Source: an uncultured Butyrivibrio sp.
Lineage (GTDB): Bacteria; Bacillota; Clostridia; Lachnospirales; Lachnospiraceae
NCBI GenBank assembly: GCA_947167765.1
Contig: CAMVJI010000001.1
Location: forward strand, 1-64,000
Direction: 5' to 3'
DNA: 64,000 bases
Positions 15,625 to 25,279 of this stretch are shown one piece after another (the stretch's first letter is position 1; every line of letters starts with the position of its first letter). Made by a program: the position numbers and the translations under genes. The notes below the pieces were generated by a model that saw only the letters and a list, made by a program, of their open reading frames with translations, was not told the origin of the DNA and ran no database searches.

Positions 15625-17118
15625 ATGGACTTCTGTTATTATTTTTTCTTTATCATCATTTATTCAGCAAAGATGTTTGGCTTGTATGATGGACAGATGG
15701 CGTTTTATTTGTTTTTGGCCATCGGTCTGGCTTTTTATGCTATGAAGATGATGAGTACAGAGATGACTATATCGGAATTTATAGTTGCAGCTGCGCTTAT
15801 GATCATGGGGCTAATGGTATATCTTGCCTCTGGAGAAAAGGGATTGCTTTTGTGTATGGCGGTAGTTACAGGTGCCAAAAACATAGACCACGTAAAGCTG
15901 TTTAAATTGCTGGCTTTTGTTGGCGGTATATTGTTTCTGCTTATGACACTACTTACATCTCTGGGGCTTATTGGAGACAATCACCATATAACTGAAAAAT
16001 TTGGACTTGGACAGCTTCTCAGAAGAGATTTTGGGCAACCAGCGTCTAATGTGACACATACAGTATATTTTGTTATTGTTTCTCTTGTGATATTCCTTTA
16101 CGGGAATGGAAGGCATCTAATTAGACTTTCACTGCTTTTGATGATAATAAATGCATATCTTTTTACCTATACACTTAGTGTTACTGGAGGAATGTCAGTT
16201 ACATTCCTATTAATCCTTAATTATTTAGCTTATAAGGTGGGCCAGGTAACAAACAAGATTGGTGTAAAGGTGTTTTTTAATGTCGCGTATTTCCTTCTTA
16301 TGGTTTTCTCTATACTGCTCCCCATTTGTGTGAAGGGGAGGACATATGATATTCTTAACAAACTCCTCAATCATCGGATGGAATACGGTAGATACTATCT
16401 TTTGAATGAACGGTTATCCTTTTTTGGAAGGAGATTTTCTCCAGTTTCTAATACCAATATGTATCTGGATAATTCATATCTCTATTTGTTTTTGCAGCTT
16501 GGTATAATAACGTTTGGAGTGATGATTCTTATTCTTTTCCTTACACTAAATGGAATAATTAGAGCCAATGACAAGGCTTCACTTATTATGTTTGTGGCTT
16601 ATTCTTTTATCGGACTGTCAGATCCTTTTCTGTTTAATACCTCTTTTAAAAATATGACGTTGGTATTAGTTGGAAAGTATTTGTATGACTATCTTGGAAG
16701 GCTTTCACAAGGGAAGAAAATTATTTTTTTACCAATGGAAGCTATTATGAAAAAAAACGTTGTAAAAAAGAATATGGAAAGGTTGATTAGATTTTTTGAT
16801 TGCATAGCTTTAGCTATACGAAGCTTAGCAGAGTATATCGACAAACACATAAATATGGTTTTAACAATTTTTATTGTTATACCATTGATTGGGATGCTTT
16901 GTTACAGAGCGTTACCGGGACTATTTGACATATCACTTCTTGCAGAAGGTGATAGGCTTATATATCAATATGAATTGATTGTTCAGAATAACCATTTTAT
17001 TAACTTGTCTCTTTGCATCCTTAGAACAGGTATCTTGGATGGAGTGATTTTATCAATAATTGTTGTTATAGGCAGGTATATGTATGACAGATGCTGCAGG
17101 CAAAACAGCAAAGAATGA
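15625..17118 (+). CDS. Wzy-like polysaccharide polymerase / O-antigen ligase-like membrane protein (first copy)
   Basis: The 497-residue protein has around ten hydrophobic segments and a large outside-type loop near residues 235-285 with the NHRMEYGRYYLLNERLSFFG pattern seen in Wzy proteins. After the polymerase-like part comes a basic stretch near 365-400 and two more membrane segments at the C-terminus, an unusual extension. Wzy joins repeat units on the outer face of the membrane. The last 35 bases overlap the next gene, which also looks like a polymerase. The start is uncertain, because the purine-rich GAAAGGA lies about 14 bases from ATG 15625. Confidence 0.65.
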   Translation: MDFCYYFFFIIIYSAKMFGLYDGQMAFYLFLAIGLAFYAMKMMSTEMTISEFIVAAALMIMGLMVYLASGEKGLLLCMAVVTGAKNIDHVKLFKLLAFVGGILFLLMTLLTSLGLIGDNHHITEKFGLGQLLRRDFGQPASNVTHTVYFVIVSLVIFLYGNGRHLIRLSLLLMIINAYLFTYTLSVTGGMSVTFLLILNYLAYKVGQVTNKIGVKVFFNVAYFLLMVFSILLPICVKGRTYDILNKLLNHRMEYGRYYLLNERLSFFGRRFSPVSNTNMYLDNSYLYLFLQLGIITFGVMILILFLTLNGIIRANDKASLIMFVAYSFIGLSDPFLFNTSFKNMTLVLVGKYLYDYLGRLSQGKKIIFLPMEAIMKKNVVKKNMERLIRFFDCIALAIRSLAEYIDKHINMVLTIFIVIPLIGMLCYRALPGLFDISLLAEGDRLIYQYELIVQNNHFINLSLCILRTGILDGVILSIIVVIGRYMYDRCCRQNSKE

Positions 17119-18364
17119 TTATAAATTTAATGTTTTAGATATTCTTCTTATTTTATCCCTTGTGTTACAGGACGTAGGGACATGGGAAATATTGCCTCTT
17201 AATGCATTTCAGATAATAGTGCTGATTATGGGGCTGTTTGAGATGATTTTTTTGCTCAGGAAACGTCCCAAATTGATTGTCCCCTACAGGATAATGATGG
17301 TGCTATCTTATGTTGGAGTTGTTACCTTCATTAACTATTTTGATTTTGAGTCAGTTAAGTCCTATGGTTATATTTGCATAGAATTGATGGTTCTTGCACT
17401 ATATTACTTCTATGAAAAAAATGTGACAAAGATATTGTTTATTATTTATTTGGTCGCTGCTATACTGGCATTTTACGGAATGTTGCAGGAACTTGGATAC
17501 ATACTCAAGATGCCTGCACTGTACGCGCCTTCTTATTATGGATTTCATAGGTTTTATGAAACAGAAATTGGAGGAGGCCTTATAGCTATTTACTCCCTGT
17601 ATGCGGAACCAGCTCATCTTGCTTCTATATTTTGCGCGGCTCTTTTTATTGGGACTTACAAGGACCCAGTTACGGGAGATAGCTTTTCTTTTATAAAACC
17701 GGTAATAACCCTACTGGTTTTGGTGGCTTCAATACTGACAGGATCTGCTACAGTCTATATTGGACTCGCTATCACTATTACGATCATCATTCTGCTCGCA
17801 GACTTGGGAATAAAGAAAAAGATTATCGTTTTTTCCGCCGTGGCGATTGCTGTATTGACAGTGTTTGCTCTCAATAGAGAATTGTATGAAAGCATCCTGA
17901 TCTCAAGAATCCTGGGCCTCATTAATGAATTTTATATAGTTGGGAACATGACTACTTTTGCCATATGTTCAAATATTAGAGTTGCGATTGCTAAGATGAA
18001 AGACGGATTCTACTTTGGAACAGGGCTGGATTCTAATAGATTGTATTATTATGATTATGTGGACAGACTTTACGGTAATCCGGGAGTATATTGCAATGCC
18101 GATGATGCTGCCGGTCTTTTTACAAGGATATTTTCTGAGTTTGGGATAGTGGGTCTAGTGTTGACAGTTGGATATTTATGTAAAAGACTGATCTATAGTA
18201 TCAGACGCAAGGAGACTCGCACTGTCATAACGTTGTCTGTCTTTTTCATTCAGGCACTGAGAGATGGAAGCTATGCTAATATTTTAGTGGTATTGTTGGT
18301 TTTGTTTATTATGTATCCGAGGAATGTAAATTGGAAAAGAGACGATCAATCGGAGTCAACTTAA
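17084..18364 (+). CDS. Wzy-like polysaccharide polymerase (second copy)
   Basis: This protein (426 residues) also has about ten membrane segments. It contains the long loop typical of O-antigen polymerases, with SLYAEPAHLASIF near 170 and a later FGTGLDSN and GLFTRIFSEFGIVG region before the last helices. These are the usual Wzy marks (E-P-S/A motif and the late F.E.G motif). It overlaps the first polymerase-like gene by 35 bases and the flippase by 34, so all three are one translational block. Of the two, this is the more standard Wzy. Confidence 0.72.
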   Translation: MTDAAGKTAKNDYKFNVLDILLILSLVLQDVGTWEILPLNAFQIIVLIMGLFEMIFLLRKRPKLIVPYRIMMVLSYVGVVTFINYFDFESVKSYGYICIELMVLALYYFYEKNVTKILFIIYLVAAILAFYGMLQELGYILKMPALYAPSYYGFHRFYETEIGGGLIAIYSLYAEPAHLASIFCAALFIGTYKDPVTGDSFSFIKPVITLLVLVASILTGSATVYIGLAITITIIILLADLGIKKKIIVFSAVAIAVLTVFALNRELYESILISRILGLINEFYIVGNMTTFAICSNIRVAIAKMKDGFYFGTGLDSNRLYYYDYVDRLYGNPGVYCNADDAAGLFTRIFSEFGIVGLVLTVGYLCKRLIYSIRRKETRTVITLSVFFIQALRDGSYANILVVLLVLFIMYPRNVNWKRDDQSEST

Positions 18365-19794
18365 TATTCAATGTGGTAAAAAGTGTTCTTGCAGTTCTCT
18401 TTCCGCTAATTACGTTGCCATATATCAGTGGTGTGCTTACTCAGGATAGCATTGGTGAATATGGCTTTTCAACTTCTGTGATCAATTACTTTCTGCTAAT
18501 TTCCACGCTTGGAATCAAGACTTTTGCCATCAAAGAGGCTGGGAAATATAGGGGTGATAAGAAAAGATTTGATGAGTTTGCTAGCAACATGTTTTCTCTT
18601 AATGTATTTTTTACGCTAGTTTCCTACGCTCTTTTGGCATTGTCTTACGTTGCTTTTGGTAAGTTTCGGTTTTACGGCAAAGCAATTGCCATAGCAAGTT
18701 TTGGAATCTGTTTTAGTACGATTGGAGTTGAGTGGGTATTTAATATATTTGAGGATTTTGCCTATATAGCCTATAGGTCTGTGCTCATTCAGATCGCTTC
18801 ACTGATAATGATGTTTGCGTTTGTAAGGGATGCTTCTGATGCTTACATATACATGGCTATTTCAGTAATTGCTAACGGTGGGGCTAATATTTTCAATTGG
18901 TTCTATGCAAAAAAATACTGTCATCTAAAACTTAGGTTTAATAGAAGGATATTTGATAATATTGTGCCCATATCAGTGATCTTTTTTAACACTCTGGCAA
19001 CTATTATCTATGTCAATTCAGATCTTACCATGTTAGGACTTATGTCTAGTAGCAAGGAGACAGGAATCTACACTGTTGCAACCAAGATCTATAATACATT
19101 TAAGGCTGTACTAAACGGAATTGTTCCTGTTTTTTTTGCAAGACTGTCCCTTCAGTTCACTGAGAATAGAACAGAATATGAAAAGACCTTTTCCTATGCG
19201 GTTGATTTTATTTCGTGCATAACCATACCTATGGCTATAGGAGTATTTTTTTATGGGAAAGAGATCATTCTTATGCTATCGACTAAGGAGTACCTCGGAG
19301 CTGTTAGTGGAATGTGTCTTTTGTTTATTTCCTTGTTTTTTGCAACTATGGGTAATCTTTATGGTTCAGGCGCGGTACTTCTGGCAGGACAGGAAAAATA
19401 TATGCTTATTGCGACATCAATAGGTGCAATAGTCAATCTTGGTGTGAACTATATATTAATTCCTGTATATGGTAACTTGGGTGCTGCTATTGGGACTCTA
19501 ATCACTGAAGTATTGGTGTGTTCTATTCTGGTAATTGTAGCATATAGATTCAATAAGGTATCGTTGCGATTGGTGGATATGATCAAGTGCCTAATTGCTA
19601 CTATCCCTTTTGCTGCAATTTATGGACTCTATCAGAGATTCTACTACCCCGGGAGATATTACTACTTGATATTTGTTTGCTTTAGTGCAGTTATTTATTT
19701 TTTGATCCTTATTCTACTAAAACACGAGGTGGTGTTGGCAATAACAGATAGTGTTAAGCAGAAAATTATTTTGAAAATTAAGGGAGATTTATAG
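18331..19794 (+). CDS. wzx: Wzx-type oligosaccharide flippase
   Basis: A 487-residue polytopic protein of the MATE/MOP polysaccharide-exporter group. The N-terminus (NLIFNVVKSVLAVLFPLITLPYIS) is the standard Wzx opening, and further blocks such as TVATKIYNTFKAVLNG and the C-terminal NYILIPVYGNLGAAIGT match. It flips the undecaprenyl-linked repeat unit across the membrane. The start is TTG 18331 with GAGGAA a few bases upstream, inside the end of the polymerase gene. It ends at the first base of the following GT gene. Confidence 0.93.
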   Translation: MEKRRSIGVNLIFNVVKSVLAVLFPLITLPYISGVLTQDSIGEYGFSTSVINYFLLISTLGIKTFAIKEAGKYRGDKKRFDEFASNMFSLNVFFTLVSYALLALSYVAFGKFRFYGKAIAIASFGICFSTIGVEWVFNIFEDFAYIAYRSVLIQIASLIMMFAFVRDASDAYIYMAISVIANGGANIFNWFYAKKYCHLKLRFNRRIFDNIVPISVIFFNTLATIIYVNSDLTMLGLMSSSKETGIYTVATKIYNTFKAVLNGIVPVFFARLSLQFTENRTEYEKTFSYAVDFISCITIPMAIGVFFYGKEIILMLSTKEYLGAVSGMCLLFISLFFATMGNLYGSGAVLLAGQEKYMLIATSIGAIVNLGVNYILIPVYGNLGAAIGTLITEVLVCSILVIVAYRFNKVSLRLVDMIKCLIATIPFAAIYGLYQRFYYPGRYYYLIFVCFSAVIYFLILILLKHEVVLAITDSVKQKIILKIKGDL

Positions 19795-20744
19795 TGGATA
19801 GTATGAGTTGCTCGCCCGTTGTTGCTTTCGCTTACAATAGACCAGATAAGATCATAAGATGTCTCGAGAGCCTTGAAAAAAATCCAGAAGCAAGACAAAG
19901 CGATCTGATCATTTTCAGTGACGGACCAAAAACTGAAAAAGGTAATGACGCTGTTGAGTCAACCAGAATGGCGCTTAGACAGTACAAGGAAAGGTCTTTA
20001 TTTGCTAGTGTCAGATTGGTGGAGGCTCAGACCAACAAAGGACTTGCGAAATCTATAATTGAAGGTGTTACAGAAGTTGTTTCAGAATATGGGAAAGTTA
20101 TAGTGGTGGAAGATGATTTAGTGGTTTCCTCTGGATTTCTTGCATATATGAATGGAGCCTTAAATTATTACAAGGATCAGAAGAGTATAGGCGCAATCAG
20201 CGGTTACACATATCCTTTGAGATGTCTGGAGAAGTATGAGGGCGATGTTTATTTCATGCATAAGGGTGACTGCTGGGGATGGGCAACCTGGGCCGACAGA
20301 TGGGATGATGCTTCCTGGGCAGAGGTTGATTATGAAGCATATTTTAATGATAGACAGCTCCGAAAAAGATTTGAGGACACTGAAAATGGATGGGACCTAC
20401 TGATGCTCTTGCAAAGCCTTGGCAAAATTAGTTCCTGGGCGGTACGATGGGTACTGTATTTGTTTGAAAATGATTTGCTTACAGTGTATCCAAGGCAGAG
20501 CTATGTTACAAACAGCGGATTTGATGGGAGTGGAACTCATTCAGCCGAATCTGATAATAACCATTATTTTACAGCACTTTCAGATAATCTGAAGGCATGT
20601 AGATTCAATAATGATGATCCTGTTGAAGCTATTGAGCGTGAGGCTGCTCGTTTCCCACGAACAGGCATGCAGGCAGCTGTTAAGTATTATTTAAAGCGAT
20701 GTTATGTTAAACTATACGATATAAAAAGACTGCTAGTAAGATAG
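19794..20744 (+). CDS. GT-A fold glycosyltransferase (GT2/GNT-I-like)
   Basis: The 316 residues start with a short strand and AYNRPDKIIRCLESL, the usual beginning of this transferase type. The metal-binding motif is VVEDDLV near residue 105. A DCWGWATWADRW block further on is characteristic of polysaccharide-locus members that use nucleotide sugars on an acceptor lipid. The GTG start overlaps the flippase stop by one base. It has no membrane segment and should act at the cytoplasmic face. The sugar is unknown. Confidence 0.82.
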   Translation: MDSMSCSPVVAFAYNRPDKIIRCLESLEKNPEARQSDLIIFSDGPKTEKGNDAVESTRMALRQYKERSLFASVRLVEAQTNKGLAKSIIEGVTEVVSEYGKVIVVEDDLVVSSGFLAYMNGALNYYKDQKSIGAISGYTYPLRCLEKYEGDVYFMHKGDCWGWATWADRWDDASWAEVDYEAYFNDRQLRKRFEDTENGWDLLMLLQSLGKISSWAVRWVLYLFENDLLTVYPRQSYVTNSGFDGSGTHSAESDNNHYFTALSDNLKACRFNNDDPVEAIEREAARFPRTGMQAAVKYYLKRCYVKLYDIKRLLVR

Positions 20745-20770
20745 TAGTAAGAGTTTAACTGAGGATTCTA

Positions 20771-22030
20771 ATGGAGACGAGATCCAATATAAAGAAAAAT
20801 ATCTTGATCTATGCTCATTACTATTACCCTGATGTGGCATCAACGGGTCAGATACTTACAGATCTGGCAGAGGGTATTAGTAATGATTTTAATGTTACAA
20901 TCATATGTACGGTACCCAGTTACACTGGAAGTATAGACAAAAAGTATAAAACCAAAAAATTTTATCTTGAAAAAATAAATGGTGTTCATGTTGTAAGAGT
21001 AAGAGTCCCCGAATTCGATAAAACTAAGTCCTTTAGTAGAGTTCGGAATATTTTATCTTATTTTTTTGCAGCAATAAGTGCGACTCGCAAAGTGGGACAC
21101 CAGGACTACGTTTTCACCATCTCACAGCCTCCTGTATTGGGAGGACTCCTTGGAGTTATAGGAAGTTCAATCAAGCGATGCAAGCTGATTTATAATATCC
21201 AGGATTTTAATCCTGAGCAGGTCGAGGCAGTTTCTTTTACCAAGAATAAGCTTATCCTGAGGGCTATGATGGCTCTTGATAAATACAGTTGCAAAAAAGC
21301 AGATAAAGTAATTGTAGTTGGAAGGGACATGGTTGAAACGCTAAAAAAGCGTTTTGGTAATAAGGTTCCATCCTATACCTATATCAACAACTGGATTAAT
21401 GAGAAAGAAATAGTGCCGCTTTCCAAAGATGATGCTAAGGTTCGTCAATTTAAAGATAGGTATGGCCTTACTGGAAAATATGTATTTATGTATTCCGGAA
21501 ACATAGGGTTGTACTATGATCTTCCTAAGCTTCAGGAAATTATGGCGAAGTTTGCTGATGAAAAGGACGTGGCTTTTGCTTTTGTCGGACAGGGCACAGT
21601 CCTTGGAGAGATGAAGGAGTATTGTAAGATAAATAACCTGGGAAATATGGTGTTTATCCCTTATCAGGACAAAGAAGAACTGGTATACAGTTTAAACGCA
21701 GGAGATGTGCATTTTGTGGTCAATGCCAAAGGTATCAAGGGAGTATCAGTTCCCAGCAAAATCTATGGCGTAATGGCTGCGGGTAAGCCTGTTCTTGGGA
21801 TTCTTGAGAAAGGTTCCGAGGCCAGGATGATTCTTGAGGATGCAGGCTGCGGAATTGTATCTGAACCTGGTGATTATAAGGCTTTTGAGGAAAATATCAG
21901 ATATTTCATAGATCACAGATTAGATGATTCTATTATTGAGATGGGAACAAAAGGCAGGAAGTATTTAGAAGCAAACCTTACTAAGGAACTATCCATCAGG
22001 AAATATTCAGAAATAATAAAAAGCTTATGA
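20771..22030 (+). CDS. Glycosyltransferase family 4 (WbuB-like)
   Basis: This GT-B transferase of 419 residues has the HYYYPDVASTGQILTDLA opening found in WbuB-type enzymes, a central IYNIQDFNPEQVEAV block, FMYSGNIGLYYDL at the start of the donor domain, and GVSVPSKIYGVMAAGKPVL as the nucleotide-sugar loop. WbuB proteins transfer 6-deoxy-aminosugars such as L-FucNAc in other O-antigen loci, so an amino-sugar donor is possible but not shown. A GAGGATT site precedes ATG 20771. It is followed eight bases later by a gene of unknown family. Confidence 0.88.
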   Translation: METRSNIKKNILIYAHYYYPDVASTGQILTDLAEGISNDFNVTIICTVPSYTGSIDKKYKTKKFYLEKINGVHVVRVRVPEFDKTKSFSRVRNILSYFFAAISATRKVGHQDYVFTISQPPVLGGLLGVIGSSIKRCKLIYNIQDFNPEQVEAVSFTKNKLILRAMMALDKYSCKKADKVIVVGRDMVETLKKRFGNKVPSYTYINNWINEKEIVPLSKDDAKVRQFKDRYGLTGKYVFMYSGNIGLYYDLPKLQEIMAKFADEKDVAFAFVGQGTVLGEMKEYCKINNLGNMVFIPYQDKEELVYSLNAGDVHFVVNAKGIKGVSVPSKIYGVMAAGKPVLGILEKGSEARMILEDAGCGIVSEPGDYKAFEENIRYFIDHRLDDSIIEMGTKGRKYLEANLTKELSIRKYSEIIKSL

Positions 22031-22043
22031 CAGGTATGTGTTC

Positions 22044-22784
22044 ATGGTTATAGTAGTAACGGGTACTGTTGCTCCGAGAAGTGATCAGAGGAGCCTTAAA
22101 CTGGTAGAAACTGAAGAGAGGTTGTGGCAGTACAAGAATGCATTAGAGAAGTTGATACTGGCAGAGCCTAACGCCAAGATAGTCTTTGCCGAAAACAGCG
22201 GATATGGAAAAGATGGTTTTGAAGATATGGTGAGGTTGGCTTCAGAACACAGTATGAAACTTGAGGTGCTGTCTTTTTCTGGTAACCATGAAGCAGTTGT
22301 TAATCAGGGAAAAGGGTACGGCGAAGGCGAGATATTACAGTATGTATTAGAGAACAGTCAACTAGTAAAGGGCGAAAAAAACCTGCTAAAGATAACCGGA
22401 AGACTTACAGTTGATAATATTGCTAAGATTGTAAGATGCATTCGCAGTGACAGAGTATACTTCAACGTCCCAAATATTCACAGAAAAGAATTCTATGACA
22501 CAAGAATGTATGCAATGCCTGTTGATGTTTTTAAGAACTTTTTCAAGGAAGAATACAAGAAGGTTCATGACAGCAATGGGTATTTTTTAGAACTAGCTTA
22601 TACTGACGCGGCTCTTAGGAATGGACTTCATGTATACAATTTTCCGAGCTATCCAAGGATTGTTGGAGTTAGTGGTAGTAGTGGAACCAAATACGAATAC
22701 ACCGAGTGGAAATCAAAGATAAGAGATTTTATTAGCCTGTTTAATATATATGGAAAAACAACCCGGAGAGAACAAAGTGAATAA
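22044..22784 (+). CDS. Unknown polysaccharide-locus protein, possibly a glycosyltransferase
   Basis: I do not recognise this protein by name. Its roughly 246 residues contain no membrane segment. The patterns VVTGTVAP at the start, NQGKGYGEGEILQYVLENS near 90 and KITGRLTVDNI near 115 recall glycosyltransferase-like proteins of capsule loci that read a donor phosphate and a growing chain, but no DXD motif is obvious. The frame can start at GTG 22038 or ATG 22044. The ATG is preferred, with ACAGG upstream. The C-terminus overlaps the start of the GT26 gene by 35 bases, so its product is likely made together with it. Confidence 0.6.
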   Translation: MVIVVTGTVAPRSDQRSLKLVETEERLWQYKNALEKLILAEPNAKIVFAENSGYGKDGFEDMVRLASEHSMKLEVLSFSGNHEAVVNQGKGYGEGEILQYVLENSQLVKGEKNLLKITGRLTVDNIAKIVRCIRSDRVYFNVPNIHRKEFYDTRMYAMPVDVFKNFFKEEYKKVHDSNGYFLELAYTDAALRNGLHVYNFPSYPRIVGVSGSSGTKYEYTEWKSKIRDFISLFNIYGKTTRREQSE

Positions 22785-24222
22785 GACCGGAATAAAATAT
22801 CCAATCAAAAGAATATTCATTATAGACGAACTGTCAGTGATAATAGCCTATGTTCTTGCGCTGCTATTTAGATATGGCTTAAATATAAAGTATTGGTGCG
22901 AAATTTTTGACGGACTGTATGTGTCATTCTTTTTTGTGGTGTGCATGCTGCAGGTTATCGTATTCCTTGGATTTGATAAGAGGAAGACTCCTATTTTTCT
23001 TCAGGATCCTGCAGAAATTCTGATCACTGTGGTAAAAGGCAAAGTCCTTCTGCTCATTATGTGTCTCTTTTATCTATACATAAATCAGAGGGGCGAGGAG
23101 TCATCTCGATTTGTAATCGTGGCTTTCTTTGGCCTTGGTATTGTGATTGAGTACATCATGAAGATGCTCTATAAAAGGGCGTATTACAAGAAAAACGGAC
23201 ATCTGTACACATGTAGGACATTAGATGTAAAGGCACCATTCCCAGTTGTTGATGAGATTGTTTCAAGATATAAAAGCGGTAACTATGATGAGGTATTGAT
23301 TCATCCTGAAGGAGTTAAAGACGATCAGGTGAACGAGCTTATAGATTCGCTTTCCAGAGATGGTGTCAGAGTATATGTTGCACTCTCTTCTTTAGGATAT
23401 ACCGTAAGATCGGGAATAGTGTCAGATTTAGGCGGATTTGCATCTATACCGGTTGCGGTTAGATCAGAGAAATTTGAGCTGTTTGGAATCAAATACTCTA
23501 TTGCCAGAACAGAAGAGGCAGTTCTTCATGTAATCAGAAATATTAAGAAACTTTCTGGTAAGTATATCTGTTTCTCAAACGTCCACACTAGTGTTATGGC
23601 CAGGGAAGATAAAGCCTATCTTGATGTTTTGAATGGTGCGGCTTTCGTTTTTCCAGACGGAACTCCTGTTGCTTCTCTCCAGCAAAAAGAAGGAATTGCC
23701 GGAGCTGAGAGAGTTGCGGGTCCTGACTTCATGGACAGAATGTTCAAGGATACAGCTGATGGAAGGCTTGGCCACTATTTCTACGGCTCCACTCAGGAAA
23801 CACTGGATGCACTGCAGAGTGCACTCAAGGAGAAGTATCCTGACCTTGATATCAGGGGAATGTATTCGCCGCCTTTTGGAGAAGTTACAAAAGAGCAGGA
23901 TCAGGCAGATGTTGACAGGATAAATGCATCTGGCGCAGACATCGTTTGGATCGGTCTTGGGGCTCCCAAACAGGAGAAGTGGATGAAGGCCCATGAGGGC
24001 AGGATAAATGGCGTGATGATGGGAGTTGGAGCAGGCTTCAATTTCCATGCGGGAAACATAAAAAGAGCGCCGGTCTGGATTCAAAAAATAGGTCTAGAGT
24101 GGCTATACAGACTGTTTCAGGATCCTGGAAGACTCTTTAAAAGGTATTTTGTGACTAACACAAAGTTTTTTTGGTATCTGACAATGGATAAACTGTTTTC
24201 AGGCAGAACAAAAGATAGATAA
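22750..24222 (+). CDS. WecG/TagA/CpsF (GT26) transferase fused to a headless initiating-transferase membrane region
   Basis: The first 145 residues have four membrane helices (about 22-42, 55-74, 96-112, 121-140). Residues 170-240 follow as a Rossmann-like cytoplasmic part (EVLIHPEGVKDDQVNELID). This is the layout of WbaP-type polyprenyl sugar-phosphate transferases, but the catalytic sugar-transferase domain is absent. In its place residues 250-480 form a GT26 domain with NVHTSVMARED and FPDGTPVA near 301-308 and a late GLGAPKQEKWM motif. GT26 enzymes add N-acetylmannosamine-type sugars to lipid-linked GlcNAc. The fusion would fix this transferase to the membrane (inference). A complete WbaP-like enzyme is encoded at 29288. 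Confidence 0.82.
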   Translation: MEKQPGENKVNKTGIKYPIKRIFIIDELSVIIAYVLALLFRYGLNIKYWCEIFDGLYVSFFFVVCMLQVIVFLGFDKRKTPIFLQDPAEILITVVKGKVLLLIMCLFYLYINQRGEESSRFVIVAFFGLGIVIEYIMKMLYKRAYYKKNGHLYTCRTLDVKAPFPVVDEIVSRYKSGNYDEVLIHPEGVKDDQVNELIDSLSRDGVRVYVALSSLGYTVRSGIVSDLGGFASIPVAVRSEKFELFGIKYSIARTEEAVLHVIRNIKKLSGKYICFSNVHTSVMAREDKAYLDVLNGAAFVFPDGTPVASLQQKEGIAGAERVAGPDFMDRMFKDTADGRLGHYFYGSTQETLDALQSALKEKYPDLDIRGMYSPPFGEVTKEQDQADVDRINASGADIVWIGLGAPKQEKWMKAHEGRINGVMMGVGAGFNFHAGNIKRAPVWIQKIGLEWLYRLFQDPGRLFKRYFVTNTKFFWYLTMDKLFSGRTKDR

Positions 24223-24237
24223 AGAGAATGATTTGAT

Positions 24238-25278
24238 ATGAGCAAGAAACGTATTTTTTTACTAGTTGTCCTTGCCTTGGCTGTAATAGCGTGCAGTATC
24301 ACAGTCTATGTAAAAGAAAGCAAGGTTGTTCCGGACGATCCGAAAAAAACATATATCTCTGCATATGAGAAGTTAGCGGATGGAGCACCAATTGATATAT
24401 TGATTGTAGGAGATTCGATAGCCGCTGGGACAGGTGCTACATCAGGTAACAGCTGGGCTGCGTTGTTGCCTAAGAGCATAGAGGAAAAATATGGTTCAAG
24501 CTGTAATATCGTCAATGTTTCCATGGGAGGAAATACAAGTATAGCTGGAACTTTGAGGGTAAAGATGCTTGATGAAGATACGGATTTTGATCTTGCTTTG
24601 ATCTGTTATGGGGAAAATGACATTGACGATGAGACCTTTGCCCTAAACTATGAATCCATAATACGAAGCATTAAGTCTAAATATGGTAATTGTAGCATTA
24701 TAAGTATTCTTGAAAGCTCCCAGAGAGATTACACCAATAAGATCAATCAGATAATTGATATAGCCAATTTTTACGGCATTCCCGTTGTGGATACTATCAA
24801 AGCCTATGAATCAAGCGGTTATGAATATGAAGAACTTGTGAATGCTCCAGATGATCTGACACATCCAAATAATTTTGGCCATGCTATTTATTTAAGCTCT
24901 GTTCTTGATGTTATATATGAGCAGGTCAGAAGCAGATCAGCTTATGTTGGAACTGCTAATCCGAATGATGATCTTATCTATATTCCCAGATCATTGTTTC
25001 TAAGGACAGGTCTTACAACCTTTGAGATACAAATGAATCCCTTAAGAGCTAATATCGGGATATATCGAAGCCATATTCCAGGAACAAATACAGTTGAAAT
25101 ATATTCTGATGACAAGCAGGTTTTTGAACAGCAATTTGAATGGGAATATCCATTCGGGCAGGAGCATGTTGAACAACTAACCTCTGAGCCTGTTGAACTT
25201 GGAGAAACGCTAACGGTTAAATTTGCCTCAGTGGAGGAGGCAAAATACTTTAAGGGTCTTTTTCTGATCGTTGAGTAA
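24238..25278 (+). CDS. Membrane-anchored SGNH/GDSL hydrolase
   Basis: An N-terminal hydrophobic helix (residues 5-24) anchors the protein, with an outside domain behind it. The SGNH blocks are clear: IVGDSIAAG with Ser60, the Gly in SMGGNTS, YGENDID, and the closing DLTHPNN with Asp206 and His209. About 100 further residues form a beta-rich C-terminal region of unknown role. Such enzymes remove or transfer O-acetyl groups on extracellular glycans. It is the last plus-strand gene of the AT-rich half and meets the convergent minus-strand gene with a one-base gap. Confidence 0.83.
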   Translation: MSKKRIFLLVVLALAVIACSITVYVKESKVVPDDPKKTYISAYEKLADGAPIDILIVGDSIAAGTGATSGNSWAALLPKSIEEKYGSSCNIVNVSMGGNTSIAGTLRVKMLDEDTDFDLALICYGENDIDDETFALNYESIIRSIKSKYGNCSIISILESSQRDYTNKINQIIDIANFYGIPVVDTIKAYESSGYEYEELVNAPDDLTHPNNFGHAIYLSSVLDVIYEQVRSRSAYVGTANPNDDLIYIPRSLFLRTGLTTFEIQMNPLRANIGIYRSHIPGTNTVEIYSDDKQVFEQQFEWEYPFGQEHVEQLTSEPVELGETLTVKFASVEEAKYFKGLFLIVE

Positions 25279-25279
25279 G

